Assembly: GCA_964646465.1 (NCBI GenBank)
Contig: CAZYEN010000039.1
Coordinates: forward strand, 1 to 62,016
Length of the DNA: 62,016 nt
Source of the DNA: CALRBF01 sp964646465
Lineage (GTDB): Bacteria; Patescibacteriota; Minisyncoccia; SW-4-49-11
Direction of reading: 5' to 3'
Shown: piece by piece, positions 1 to 8,370 of the stretch
Layout: every line of letters begins with the position of its first letter
Position numbering within the stretch: position 1 is the first letter of the stretch
The notes under the pieces: model-generated
The model's database searches: none
Seen by the model: only the letters and a program-made list of their open reading frames with translations
What the model was told of the DNA's origin: nothing
Made by a program: the position numbers and the translations under genes

Positions 1-175
1 TACAACCTTTGACTCGAAGCTGTGCGAGCTCCTCCTCACTGGTACCGATGTCGGCGAGTGAGAGGTTACCTTTGGCGGCTTCTTTGCGAACGTATCCGAT
101 GAGCGGATCATATTCGCTGGTACCGTTTCGTAGAAAACCGAGCCATTCTTGAGCTTCCTTTTTGTAACTATTCAT
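1..175 (-). CDS. Partial orphan gene, 3' end outside window
   Basis: An open frame on the minus strand starts at the ATG at 175-173 and runs out of the window after 58 codons without a stop. The visible peptide is soluble and charged (begins MNSYKKEAQEWLGFLRNG, later GNLSLADIGTSEEELAQLR) and has no signal peptide or membrane segment. I do not recognise a family. Base composition is clearly GC-richer than the neighbouring core genes, with codons such as CTC, GCC and ATC that the core genes avoid, which suggests acquisition. A good promoter lies 54-82 bases upstream, so the gene appears to be transcribed on its own. No clear Shine-Dalgarno sequence is seen. Confidence 0.6.
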   Translation of the reverse strand, partial: MNSYKKEAQEWLGFLRNGTSEYDPLIGYVRKEAAKGNLSLADIGTSEEELAQLRVKGC

Positions 176-228
176 GGATGTTGTGAAGGGGTAATCCTCA
201 GGCAAAATAGCCCAAGGAATGCAGTACA

Positions 229-257
229 GATATAGCATATATATCTACTTTTGTCAA
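229..257 (-). promoter_or_regulatory. Promoter of the partial orphan gene
   Basis: On the minus strand TTGACA (257-252), a 17-nt spacer, and TATATC (234-229). Transcription would start near 222 and give a leader of about 45 nt before the ATG at 175. Confidence 0.6.
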
Positions 258-280
258 CTATTATTAACTACTAATTGCGG

Positions 281-400
281 AGAAAGAGATTAGAACTCGT
301 CGCAAATGGGATTTACTCCTTGAAACCACTCGGTTTCAATACTTCAGCCACGGTAAACTCCAGTTTCCCGACCCCTTCCCTGAGTTCGAATCTCTTCTAA
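281..400. repeat. Imperfect inverted repeat with tRNA T-arm-like ends
   Basis: About 120 bp fold onto themselves. The outer arms are AAGAGATTAGAACTC (286-300) and GAGTTCGAATCTCTT (382-396), with one mismatch. Middle arms are partly complementary, and the core TTGAAACC-ACTC-GGTTTCAA (320-339) is perfect. Both outer arms look like tRNA T-arms (GTTCGAATC type). The left edge resembles the 3' acceptor end of the tRNA-Ser encoded 150 bp away. No complete cloverleaf can be drawn in either direction. It could be a decayed tRNA-Ser, an inverted duplication of a tRNA 3' end, or a structured RNA. Confidence 0.45.
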
Positions 401-446
401 CTTACTGAAATTAAAAACAGGGATATTATCCCTATTCTTAATTTAG

Positions 447-535
447 CGGAGAGAAAGGGATTCGAACCCTTGATAAGTATTACCCTATACTGCGTTTCGA
501 ATGCAGCGCAATCAACCGGACTATGCGATCTCTCC
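447..535 (-). tRNA. tRNA-Ser (anticodon CGA)
   Basis: Class II tRNA read on the minus strand. The acceptor GGAGAGA pairs with TCTCTCC. The anticodon loop TTCGAAA gives CGA, which decodes UCG. A long variable arm (GTATAGGGTAATAC) and the T-arm GGGTTCGAATCCC are clear. The discriminator base is G, as usual for serine tRNAs, and CCA is not encoded. Confidence 0.93.
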
Positions 536-560
536 TATGATGTTTAGTATATCACATTAT

Positions 561-589
561 TTGATATTTTTGTTATTTTATGCTATGAT
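561..589 (+). promoter_or_regulatory. thrS promoter
   Basis: TTGATA (561-566), 17-nt spacer, TATGAT (584-589). The start site would fall near 596, leaving a leader of about 22 nt before the ATG at 618. This supports 618 rather than an upstream in-frame start. Confidence 0.6.
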
Positions 590-617
590 ATACCTTATAT
601 ATTACAAAATTTATAGT

Positions 618-2444
618 ATGAATGAAAAAAATTCCCTAGATACCAAAAGGCACACCGGAGCACATATTCTAGCTACTGCTATTTATGATATGTTCCCTGA
701 GGCTCAGTTTGGAGTTGGTCCTACGACTGAGAATGGCTTTTATTATGATGTTTTGCTCCCCCGCACTCTGATTCCTGAGGATTTAGCTATCCTAGAGGAT
801 AAGATGAAAACTATTATTAAAGCTAATCTACCAGTTGAGAGAGCTGAGATGAATATTGATGAGGCTATTGAGCATTTCGGGGATGCTGGACAGATGTTGA
901 AGGTTGAGTTGTTGCAAGACCTCAAGACTCATGGGACTACCAGCTTTACTGAGATTTATGGAGATGAGGAAGTTAGCTCTAATGAGAAAGAGGTTGCGAC
1001 AGTAAGTGTCTATAAAATTGGTAATTTTGTAGATTTATGTCGTGGTCCGCATATTGAGTCTACTGGACAAATTGACTCTCAGGCTTTTATTTTGGATAGT
1101 ATTTCAGCTTCGTATTTTCGTGGAGACCAGAAACGTGAGAGCTTACAGAGAGTTTATGGAATATTATTTAATTCCAAAAAAGAATTAAAAGAATTCTTAC
1201 ATAATCGTGAAGAGGCGAAGAAAAGGGATCATCGTAAACTCGGAGCAGATTTGAAATTATTCACTATTTCAGAGCAAATTGGAGCTGGATTACCTCTATT
1301 ACAACCTAAAGGAGCTATTATTAGAAACTTATTAGAACAATATTTATGGCAATTGCATAGTCATAAGGGTTACAATAGAGTTTGGACTCCTCATATTGCT
1401 AAATTAGATTTATACCAGACTTCTGGGCATGCTGATAAATTTGGAGATGAATTATTTAAGGTTCAAGGTAAAGATGAGGAATTTGTAATGAAGCCTATGA
1501 ATTGTCCTCATCATATGCAAATTTTTGCTGATAATCAATTCAGTTATCGGGATTTGCCTGTTAGATATTTCGAACCTGCTACTGTTTATAGAGATGAGAA
1601 ATCTGGTCAACTATCTGGATTGACTAGAGTTAGATCAATCACTCAAGATGATGGACATTTATTCTGTAGAGTTTCACAAATTCAAGAGGAAGTGGCAAAT
1701 ATTGTGTCTGTGATTAAGGAGCTATACTCTACTATTGGGATGAATGCAGATTATTGGGTTAGTCTATCTGTAAGAGATTCCAAGAATACTGCTACAACTA
1801 TTGGTAGTGATGAAAATTGGGAGGCAGCTGAGCAAGCTTTAGAAAAAGCTGCCATTGAAAATAATTTACCTTATCGTAAAGTTGAGGGAGAAGCTGCTTT
1901 TTATGGTCCAAAATTAGACTTTATGTTCAAGGATGTTCTGGGTAGGGAATGGCAATTAGCTACTATTCAAGCTGATTTTAATCTACCTCAAAGATTTGAT
2001 TTATCTTATATTAATGAAGAGGGTGAAAAGGAAAGACCTGTGGTAATACATAGAGCTATTATTGGTTCTTTTGAGAGGTTTATGGCTATATTAATAGAAC
2101 ATTTTGCTGGAAGATTTCCTTATTGGTTAGCTCCAGTTCAAGTTAATGTTTTGGCAGTCAATGATTCTAAAGAAGTATTAGATTATATTGAAAATATCAA
2201 ATCAATCCTAGATAATGTAGTTATATCTCGGCCGCTAAAATACAATGAACTTAGATACACTATTGATACTACTCCAGAATCTCTAGGTAAGAAAATCCGT
2301 AATTCTGAATTACAAAAGATTCCTGTAATTATTATTGCGGGTCCAAAAGACATAGAAGCTAATCAAGTAAGTATCCGTACTCATAATGGAGAGAGTAAAA
2401 TTACTTTAACAGAATTACAAGAATTTTTAGAAAATATTGAATAA
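618..2444 (+). CDS. thrS: Threonyl-tRNA synthetase lacking the TGS domain
   Basis: Class II synthetase that charges tRNA-Thr in the cytoplasm. I start it at the ATG at 618 (608 residues), because the in-frame codons upstream overlap the tRNA-Ser gene and the promoter. The protein opens directly with the editing (N2) domain: HTGAH near residue 12 is the HxxxH motif and CRGPH the second zinc/editing motif. The catalytic core carries MNCPHHM and VIHRAIIGS, which supply the zinc-binding Cys and His residues, and the C-terminal anticodon-binding domain follows. The usual roughly 60-residue N-terminal TGS (N1) domain is missing. The gene is monocistronic and convergent with the next gene, with 2 bp between the stops. 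Confidence 0.95.
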   Translation: MNEKNSLDTKRHTGAHILATAIYDMFPEAQFGVGPTTENGFYYDVLLPRTLIPEDLAILEDKMKTIIKANLPVERAEMNIDEAIEHFGDAGQMLKVELLQDLKTHGTTSFTEIYGDEEVSSNEKEVATVSVYKIGNFVDLCRGPHIESTGQIDSQAFILDSISASYFRGDQKRESLQRVYGILFNSKKELKEFLHNREEAKKRDHRKLGADLKLFTISEQIGAGLPLLQPKGAIIRNLLEQYLWQLHSHKGYNRVWTPHIAKLDLYQTSGHADKFGDELFKVQGKDEEFVMKPMNCPHHMQIFADNQFSYRDLPVRYFEPATVYRDEKSGQLSGLTRVRSITQDDGHLFCRVSQIQEEVANIVSVIKELYSTIGMNADYWVSLSVRDSKNTATTIGSDENWEAAEQALEKAAIENNLPYRKVEGEAAFYGPKLDFMFKDVLGREWQLATIQADFNLPQRFDLSYINEEGEKERPVVIHRAIIGSFERFMAILIEHFAGRFPYWLAPVQVNVLAVNDSKEVLDYIENIKSILDNVVISRPLKYNELRYTIDTTPESLGKKIRNSELQKIPVIIIAGPKDIEANQVSIRTHNGESKITLTELQEFLENIE

Positions 2445-2446
2445 TT

Positions 2447-3037
2447 TCAATACTGCAAAAATATTCCAATTGCAATCAATATAATTCCAATACTTATATT
2501 GACATAAGGTTGTCTATCATCTATTTTTGCTGCCCATTTATGTAACTTATCTTTTATTCCTGTAATCATCTCTTGATTTTCAGTAATAGCAATAAACCAA
2601 AATACCATAATTGGTATATGGAATACTATATTGAGTCCAGTATTAGCTATAATTCTATAGATAGTTTTATCAAATAAAATATTAATCTGAATTGCTAAGA
2701 ATACATATTCAACTAGAGCTGGGAAGTCTATAAAGGGAGCTATTATACCCATTACAAAGGGTAATGTACCATAATATTTAGGATAAACTTTTTCTTTTTT
2801 GAGTTTAGGTTTTTTGGGGATTAAACTATATAGGATTAAAGCCAAACCCAATGAAATTAAGACATAGCTATTTATAACCCCAATATATTGTTTAATTTCA
2901 TCAATAGTATCTTCTAAACCCCAAATTATAACTCCAGAAATTATAAAGTGAATCAAAAACAAACCTACCAAAAACCAGAACATATTTTTGGCTGCCTTAG
3001 AATGTGCTAAATAGTACAGGCTAAGGATAACTGTCAT
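2447..3037 (-). CDS. GAP/LysE-like polytopic membrane protein
   Basis: 196 residues with five or six hydrophobic segments and a basic loop after about residue 73 (KKPKLKKEKVYPK). The pattern of helices with a central IIAPFIDFPALVEYV segment resembles small LysE-superfamily or GAP (Sap-like) exporters, which move amino acids or glycolipids across the cytoplasmic membrane. This is a fold-level impression, not a firm family assignment. It stops with TGA, evidence that TGA is a stop codon here. It lies 17 bp downstream of the glyS stop on the same strand and is probably co-transcribed with it. The N-terminus begins abruptly in a helix, so a truncated ancestor is possible. Confidence 0.5.
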   Translation of the reverse strand: MTVILSLYYLAHSKAAKNMFWFLVGLFLIHFIISGVIIWGLEDTIDEIKQYIGVINSYVLISLGLALILYSLIPKKPKLKKEKVYPKYYGTLPFVMGIIAPFIDFPALVEYVFLAIQINILFDKTIYRIIANTGLNIVFHIPIMVFWFIAITENQEMITGIKDKLHKWAAKIDDRQPYVNISIGIILIAIGIFLQY

Positions 3038-3054
3038 AAATTTATAATTTTAAT

Positions 3055-4440
3055 TTATTTAAATTCAGAGAATGTCTCTGGGCTGAGATAAGCTGGTATG
3101 TCTTCAATATCTATTCTGAGTTGTTCCATAGTATCTCTATGCCTAATAGTTACCTTCCCTTCAGATAAAGTTTCATAGTCCACAGTCACACACCAAGGAG
3201 TCCCTATTTCATCTTGCCGGCGATATCTCTTCCCTATTGAACCTGCCAAATCAATATCTGCCATAATCCCCTTCTTTCTTAAACTCATATAGATGTCTTT
3301 GGCTTGCTCAGCTAGTCCATCTTTTTTCATCAATGGTAGAATAGCAATTTTATATGGGGCAATTTTATATGGAAATTTTAATACAATACGGCTTTCGGAA
3401 CTATTTTCCACATTTTCCTCATTATAGAATTCAAAAAGGCTAGATAATAATAGTCTATTAACTCCAAGAGAAGTCTCTATCACATAAGGAAAATATTTTT
3501 CATTAGTCTGAGGGTCTCTGTATTGCAAATCTTTACCGCTAAATTCACTATGTTGTTTGGTATCATAGTCTGTACGATTATGAATTCCTTCCATTTCCTT
3601 GAAGCCCAAAGCTCCAAATTTATAATCTATATCCCAAGCGTCTTTGGCATAAAATACTAATTTTTCATGCTGTCTGAATTGCAAATTAGCTCGATTATAG
3701 CCTAAATATTCAGTATAAAACTTATATCTATAATCTTTCCAAAATTCATACCAACTATCTTCCTCTCCTGGTTTTACAAAAAATTGCAAATCAATTTGCT
3801 CGAATTCACGAGTACGGAAAATATATTGTTTAACGGTAATTTCATTTCGAAAGGCTTTGCCTAATTGGGCAATCCCAAATGGTAATTGTCTGCGACTTGT
3901 CTCTTGTACTAATTTCCAATTAACATAAATATTTTGACAAGCTTCCCCTTTAAGATAAGCTACTGTCGACTCATCAACGGTTGCTCCAAGATGGGTCTGT
4001 ACGAGGAGATTGAATTGTTTAACATTAGTTAAAGGATTCCCATCTGGAGAGAGAACATTATTATCTGCGATAACTTTATCTGTTTCCTCTGGTGAAAGAC
4101 TATCTGCATTATCCATAATGCCAGCCTCTTCAATGAGATGGTCGGCCCTATATCTTTTATGAGTAACTGTATCTTCTACCAAAAGGTCAGAAAATCCTCC
4201 AATATGCCCACTAGCTTCCCAAACTTTAGGATGCAGGAAAATTGCACCCTCAATCTCAACCACATCATCTCTATAAGTCACCATCCAGTCCCGCCAAGCC
4301 TGCACGAGGTTGTCTTTAAGAAGTTTCCCTAAAGGTCCAAAGTCATACACCGCTGAATATCCTCCATAAATTTCAGAGGAGGGATAGACAAATCCATTAC
4401 GATGAGCATATTTTACAATGGTATCCAGTTTAATCGACAT
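3055..4440 (-). CDS. glyS: Glycyl-tRNA synthetase, dimeric (alpha2) type
   Basis: 461 residues. Class II synthetase of the single-chain, homodimeric type, not the alpha2-beta2 type of most bacteria. Recognisable parts are the N-terminal GFVYPSSEIYGG and YDFGPLG, motif 2 region FRNEITVKQYIFRTREFEQ, the IETSLGVNRLLLSSLFEF motif 3 region, and a C-terminal anticodon-binding domain (PYKIAILPL to DIDLAGSIGKRYRRQDEIGT). This type is typical of small-genome bacteria, Patescibacteria included. It reads into the small membrane gene downstream. No Shine-Dalgarno sequence precedes the ATG. Confidence 0.96.
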   Translation of the reverse strand: MSIKLDTIVKYAHRNGFVYPSSEIYGGYSAVYDFGPLGKLLKDNLVQAWRDWMVTYRDDVVEIEGAIFLHPKVWEASGHIGGFSDLLVEDTVTHKRYRADHLIEEAGIMDNADSLSPEETDKVIADNNVLSPDGNPLTNVKQFNLLVQTHLGATVDESTVAYLKGEACQNIYVNWKLVQETSRRQLPFGIAQLGKAFRNEITVKQYIFRTREFEQIDLQFFVKPGEEDSWYEFWKDYRYKFYTEYLGYNRANLQFRQHEKLVFYAKDAWDIDYKFGALGFKEMEGIHNRTDYDTKQHSEFSGKDLQYRDPQTNEKYFPYVIETSLGVNRLLLSSLFEFYNEENVENSSESRIVLKFPYKIAPYKIAILPLMKKDGLAEQAKDIYMSLRKKGIMADIDLAGSIGKRYRRQDEIGTPWCVTVDYETLSEGKVTIRHRDTMEQLRIDIEDIPAYLSPETFSEFK

Positions 4441-4517
4441 AATAAAGTCTATAATTTATTGATTATATTTTCTATTATATCATATTTTAGTAGAAAGTGG
4501 AAAAAGTTAATTGCTTT

Positions 4518-6017
4518 TTATATAGGAAAAGCTATTCCTCCTAGAAATACTTTAATGTATAATAAAGTACATACTAAGGTTATAAATAAAGTATAAATTA
4601 TATTTTGATACAATGGTCTGGAGTGAAATTTATCGTAAAGCTGGTGTACTGAAAATATTAAGATAGTAAGATAAGTATATGGTATAACAATATTCCAATT
4701 TAAAAATGTTTCTACTAATGAATCGTTATAATTAATAGAATCACTTTGTGGCTTTATAATCAAACTATCATCCCCCATAAATATAGATAGTATGAATGCA
4801 ATAACTAGTATCAAGCCAAAATAATTGAACATCCACTGAAATATATTAGACTTAGAATTCTTATCTCTAGTTCCCCAGTTTGTATCATTTAAGGTGAATA
4901 AAGCCTTTAATCTAATAGGCATTAGAAACAATATATGAATAAATCCATAAATTGAAAATAGAATAAAACTTAAATTACCTGTACGAAAAATTGCATATAA
5001 AGATCTAAATAGAGCCATTATAAATATTATTGTTATATAACTAAATAATAATGTTATATTTCCGTTTTGAAAGTAATTGTAAATTAATATACCCAATGTC
5101 ACTGTGAACATTACTGATAATATAACCTGGGTCCACATATCATAAAGAGAATATAAGCTTACTTTAGAATAAAATTTGTTACTCCAAATAAATTCACGGA
5201 AAAAGCTTTTATTCCATCTATCCTGTTGTTTAAAATAAGCTGATAAATTATCTGGGACATAAGTATAAACTATAGAATTTTCTTGAAGTACAGTTTTAAA
5301 CCCCTTAGATATAACTAAATTTGTAAGATGCCTATCATCTCCATATGTACATATATTACCTTTAAAAACCTGGTTTATATAATCATCCTTTACATCTTGT
5401 ATAATTGAATTTCTATAAATTGTGAATGGACCAGAACAACATAGTACACTACCTGTATAGCTTTGGGCTGCCCTTTCTAGATGAAAAGCTATCCAGTATC
5501 TGAATTGTATTAATTTTGTTAATAAGTTTTTATTCTTATTGTAAACCTGGACATCACCAGTTACCGCTCCAATCTTTTGATCGGATTCAATTCTATTTAA
5601 AGCATTCTCAATTGCTTTATAATTCAAAAGAGTATCTGAATCTACTGTTATAATATATTCATATTCTTTTAACTTTGAAAAACCATCATATTGAGTATTT
5701 CTTTTACCAGTATTAGATTTATATATAAATTCAGCATTTTTAAATAATTTATTATATTTATTATATATAGGTTCTAATTTATCTAAATTTTTTGATCCAT
5801 CATCAATGAAAATAAATTTAATTTCTCTCAACTTATTTTCAACTTCTAAAGCTTTTTCTAGAACTAGATCTAAAACTTCTGGTGATTCATTGTATATTGG
5901 GTATATAACACCAATTTTATTTTTATTTATATTTACATTTTGAATGACTCTTTTATTAAATGAGATAGAATGTAGAGATGCTAGCCACATTTGTGTTATT
6001 AAATGACTGAATGACAA
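4518..6017 (-). CDS. Hyaluronan/chitin-synthase-like GT2 glycosyltransferase
   Basis: 499 residues. A processive family 2 glycosyltransferase that polymerises nucleotide-sugars and exports the chain through its own membrane helices. The cytosolic GT-A domain carries VIYPIYNESPEV, FIDDGS, VDSDTLL (metal-binding DxD), GPFTIYRNS, GDDRHLTN (GDDR) and QQDRWNKS (QxxRW-type product-binding motif), the order seen in HasA/NodC-type synthases. Several membrane helices follow from about residue 285. The N-terminal helices of classical hyaluronan synthases are absent. It has its own promoter with a hairpin in the leader, separate from the polysaccharide genes upstream. The actual sugar cannot be read from sequence. 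Confidence 0.85.
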   Translation of the reverse strand: MSFSHLITQMWLASLHSISFNKRVIQNVNINKNKIGVIYPIYNESPEVLDLVLEKALEVENKLREIKFIFIDDGSKNLDKLEPIYNKYNKLFKNAEFIYKSNTGKRNTQYDGFSKLKEYEYIITVDSDTLLNYKAIENALNRIESDQKIGAVTGDVQVYNKNKNLLTKLIQFRYWIAFHLERAAQSYTGSVLCCSGPFTIYRNSIIQDVKDDYINQVFKGNICTYGDDRHLTNLVISKGFKTVLQENSIVYTYVPDNLSAYFKQQDRWNKSFFREFIWSNKFYSKVSLYSLYDMWTQVILSVMFTVTLGILIYNYFQNGNITLLFSYITIIFIMALFRSLYAIFRTGNLSFILFSIYGFIHILFLMPIRLKALFTLNDTNWGTRDKNSKSNIFQWMFNYFGLILVIAFILSIFMGDDSLIIKPQSDSINYNDSLVETFLNWNIVIPYTYLTILIFSVHQLYDKFHSRPLYQNIIYTLFITLVCTLLYIKVFLGGIAFPI

Positions 6018-6096
6018 TATTATATATATATATATATTTCTATAATGTTAATATCTCCCATAATTCTTTTTAGCTAAATCATAATTATTTATATAT

Positions 6097-6136
6097 AAAC
6101 AAAAGACCTAAGAAAAACCTCTTAGATCTTTTGTTT
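6097..6136 (-). terminator. Hairpin in leader of the GT2 gene (terminator or attenuator)
   Basis: Arms of about 16 bp (AAACAAAAGACCTAAG and its near-perfect complement) with one mismatch and a short loop. On the minus strand it ends in TTTTGTTT. It ends the upstream polysaccharide operon, but it also lies downstream of the promoter at 6156-6184 and therefore inside the leader of the following GT2 gene. Confidence 0.55.
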
Positions 6137-6155
6137 GAATATATATTTGTGTTGT

Positions 6156-6184
6156 ATAATAATATACTTATAATATATTGTCAA
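6156..6184 (-). promoter_or_regulatory. Promoter of the GT2 gene at 4518-6017
   Basis: Minus strand TTGACA (6184-6179), 17-nt spacer, TATTAT (6161-6156). It starts 13 bp after the stop of the previous gene and predicts a leader of about 130 nt. Confidence 0.55.
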
Positions 6185-6197
6185 ACTTTAACTTATG

Positions 6198-6884
6198 TTA
6201 TTTACGGATTTTCTCAAACTTTAACTTCAATATTCCAAATAATAGCTCAAAGTTAGTCCATAAATTCACATTACTTTTACCGTTTTTCCTAGCATCGAAT
6301 TGGATTGGAATTTGACTAATTTGATAGCCTTGATTTTTTGCTTTATATAAAAACTCATAGTCAAAGCCCCAAGGGGTGGGGTTTAAATCTACCTTTTTTA
6401 GAATCTTTTTCTTAAATACTTTCATTCCTGATTGTATGTCATAAGGTAATCCTAGTAAAATTTTACCGAAAACTTTAGCATATATACGGCTTAATAATTT
6501 TCTATACCATTTAATATTTTGCACTACCCTATTTGCTACCATAATATCAACTTTTTCCATTTTGACTAACATATCATATAATAGTTCTGGTGGATATTGT
6601 AAATCTGCATCAATCATTGCTACAGAGCTATACCTTGCTTTACTAAATCCTTCTAATAATGATTGTGCTTTGCCTTTCGCTCCTTTTTTTAGAGCAACCT
6701 TAAGAGGATACCTTCCATTAAGTTGTCTTATTATATCCAATGTTCTATCTTCCGAAAAATCGTCTACTATAATAATTTCATACTTTATTTTATTTTTAGT
6801 CATATTTGAGTGTATTCGCTTAATTAACTCTTTAATATTATCTTGCTCATTATAGGTTGGTATGATAATAGATAGATGCTTCAT
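6198..6884 (-). CDS. Dolichol-phosphate-mannose-synthase-like GT2
   Basis: 228 residues from the ATG at 6884, one base after the stop of the preceding gene. An upstream in-frame ATG at 6953 would overlap that gene and adds no homologous sequence. GT-A fold family 2: SIIIPTYNEQDNI, IVDDFSEDRT, MIDADLQYPPELL (DADLQ metal site), NRVV and the DYEFLYKAK region are as in DPM1/polyprenyl-phosphate sugar transferases. It lacks the C-terminal membrane pair of larger members. The likely role is to load a sugar onto undecaprenyl phosphate as donor for the GT-C transferase encoded just upstream. It is the last gene of the 11199-6198 series. Confidence 0.85.
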   Translation of the reverse strand: MKHLSIIIPTYNEQDNIKELIKRIHSNMTKNKIKYEIIIVDDFSEDRTLDIIRQLNGRYPLKVALKKGAKGKAQSLLEGFSKARYSSVAMIDADLQYPPELLYDMLVKMEKVDIMVANRVVQNIKWYRKLLSRIYAKVFGKILLGLPYDIQSGMKVFKKKILKKVDLNPTPWGFDYEFLYKAKNQGYQISQIPIQFDARKNGKSNVNLWTNFELLFGILKLKFEKIRK

Positions 6885-6885
6885 A

Positions 6886-8370
6886 TTATAACGTGAGTTT
6901 ATACTGATACAGAGTAAGGTCGGGAGAGAATTCTCTCTCTTCAACCTTTTCAAAATTATTATCTAAATATGTTTTGAATTCTTTTTCATAACCTTGATCA
7001 TAAGATAAGATTATATACATATACTGATGTCCGTCTTTAATTTTATTAACCTGCTCCTCTATTTTAGAACTATCAAATTGTGGAATAGACGATACTTTAC
7101 TTCTATCCCACATTGGAAATGTCTCTACACTAGTAATGCCCTGATAATAATATTCGAAAGGATATATGGTAAATGGAGCTGACAGTACAATTACATCTCT
7201 AGCACTTGCTTTGACTGTGAGGTATATTGCAATATCTTCAAAATTTTCCTTTACTGGAGTATAAGGACTAAAAATTTGTAATAATAATGATATACCTATT
7301 ATAACTATTATTCCTAAGTATAATATTCTCATTTGTTTGCTAAAATAAGTATTGATAATATATATAAAATATAAGTACAAGAATAAAGAACTTACAATTA
7401 AATATCTAGATAAGAATATTGGTCTTAAATAACTAAGTATAAAGGCTAATCCAATTGGTATTAGTATTTGGAATATAACAAAAGTGCTAAAGACTGGATA
7501 TTTTAATTTTCTTTGTAAGGAAGTAAATATTATTATCACTATTATTGGCCAACTAGATAGAATAATACTATTGATAAGATCGGTTTGAAATCCGAATATA
7601 TATTGAGAAAATATATTGAAAAAGTCAATGGAGGTTGGTGACTGTAATACTGGCTTTGTATTGGCTGCTGATCCAAGACTTATTACATAATATATCCAAG
7701 GAGCTATAGATAATAGAATAATAACTGTACTAATAATAAATTTGAGGAATAAAGTTTTATTGAATTGCTTATAGCTAACTAGGTAGAATAACCCATTAGA
7801 TATTAAAAATAACCAATAAAAATAATGAGTATATATACCTAAGATTGCTGTTATAATAAACCCAATCCAACTTTTTTTACTATCCTTTTTTAATATGTCG
7901 ATGAAAAATATGCTATTCAATACAGCTAAAAGTAGTAATAAACTATACATCCTAGCTTCATTAGCATACCAATTAATAAATGGGGATAGTATAAAGACAA
8001 TTGTTGTCATTAAAGCTATTCTTTTTGTATAAATTTTACTAGCTAAAATATATACGAATGGGATTGAAATTATGGATATAAGTAAAGATAAATATCTAGC
8101 CGATATAATACTATTATCAAATATACCTTGCCAAAAGTGTAATATAATATGGTATAAAGGCACATGTACATCTCGTCCTACAATATCTAATATCTCAGGA
8201 ATACTATGACTAACTTGCCAAATACTTTGAGCCTCATCTAATCTAATACTATTGAGATATATAAGTGGTATAGATATAGAAATACTGATAAGAGTAAAAA
8301 ATAATATTGTAATCCAATCTAAATTCCATAAATTATATCGATACTTTTGAATAGATGGCATAAACTTCAT
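6886..8370 (-). CDS. GT-C membrane glycosyltransferase (PMT/ArnT-like)
   Basis: 494 residues with about ten membrane helices. The first periplasmic loop has LDEAQSIWQVSH, the acidic DE motif of GT-C (PMT_2/ArnT-type) transferases, followed by RDVHVPLYHIILHFWQ. These enzymes move a sugar from a polyprenyl-phosphate carrier onto an extracytoplasmic acceptor. A soluble C-terminal tail (from about residue 390) carries a small periplasmic domain. The start codon overlaps the stop of the preceding cellulose-synthase-like gene by one base, and the DPM1-like gene that could make its donor follows at once. Acceptor and sugar are unknown. Confidence 0.75.
   Translation of the reverse strand: MKFMPSIQKYRYNLWNLDWITILFFTLISISISIPLIYLNSIRLDEAQSIWQVSHSIPEILDIVGRDVHVPLYHIILHFWQGIFDNSIISARYLSLLISIISIPFVYILASKIYTKRIALMTTIVFILSPFINWYANEARMYSLLLLLAVLNSIFFIDILKKDSKKSWIGFIITAILGIYTHYFYWLFLISNGLFYLVSYKQFNKTLFLKFIISTVIILLSIAPWIYYVISLGSAANTKPVLQSPTSIDFFNIFSQYIFGFQTDLINSIILSSWPIIVIIIFTSLQRKLKYPVFSTFVIFQILIPIGLAFILSYLRPIFLSRYLIVSSLFLYLYFIYIINTYFSKQMRILYLGIIVIIGISLLLQIFSPYTPVKENFEDIAIYLTVKASARDVIVLSAPFTIYPFEYYYQGITSVETFPMWDRSKVSSIPQFDSSKIEEQVNKIKDGHQYMYIILSYDQGYEKEFKTYLDNNFEKVEEREFSPDLTLYQYKLTL

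Noticed and set aside
281..400. A second functional tRNA-Ser
   Set aside because: Acceptor pairing is only partial and no 7-base anticodon loop can be formed on either strand.
501..617. In-frame 39-codon extension of thrS upstream of 618
   Set aside because: It overlaps the tRNA-Ser gene and the TTGATA-17-TATGAT promoter and adds a hydrophobic stretch with no synthetase similarity.
6018..6045. TA microsatellite before the HAS-like gene
   Set aside because: A simple AT repeat in an AT-rich leader; no evidence of function.
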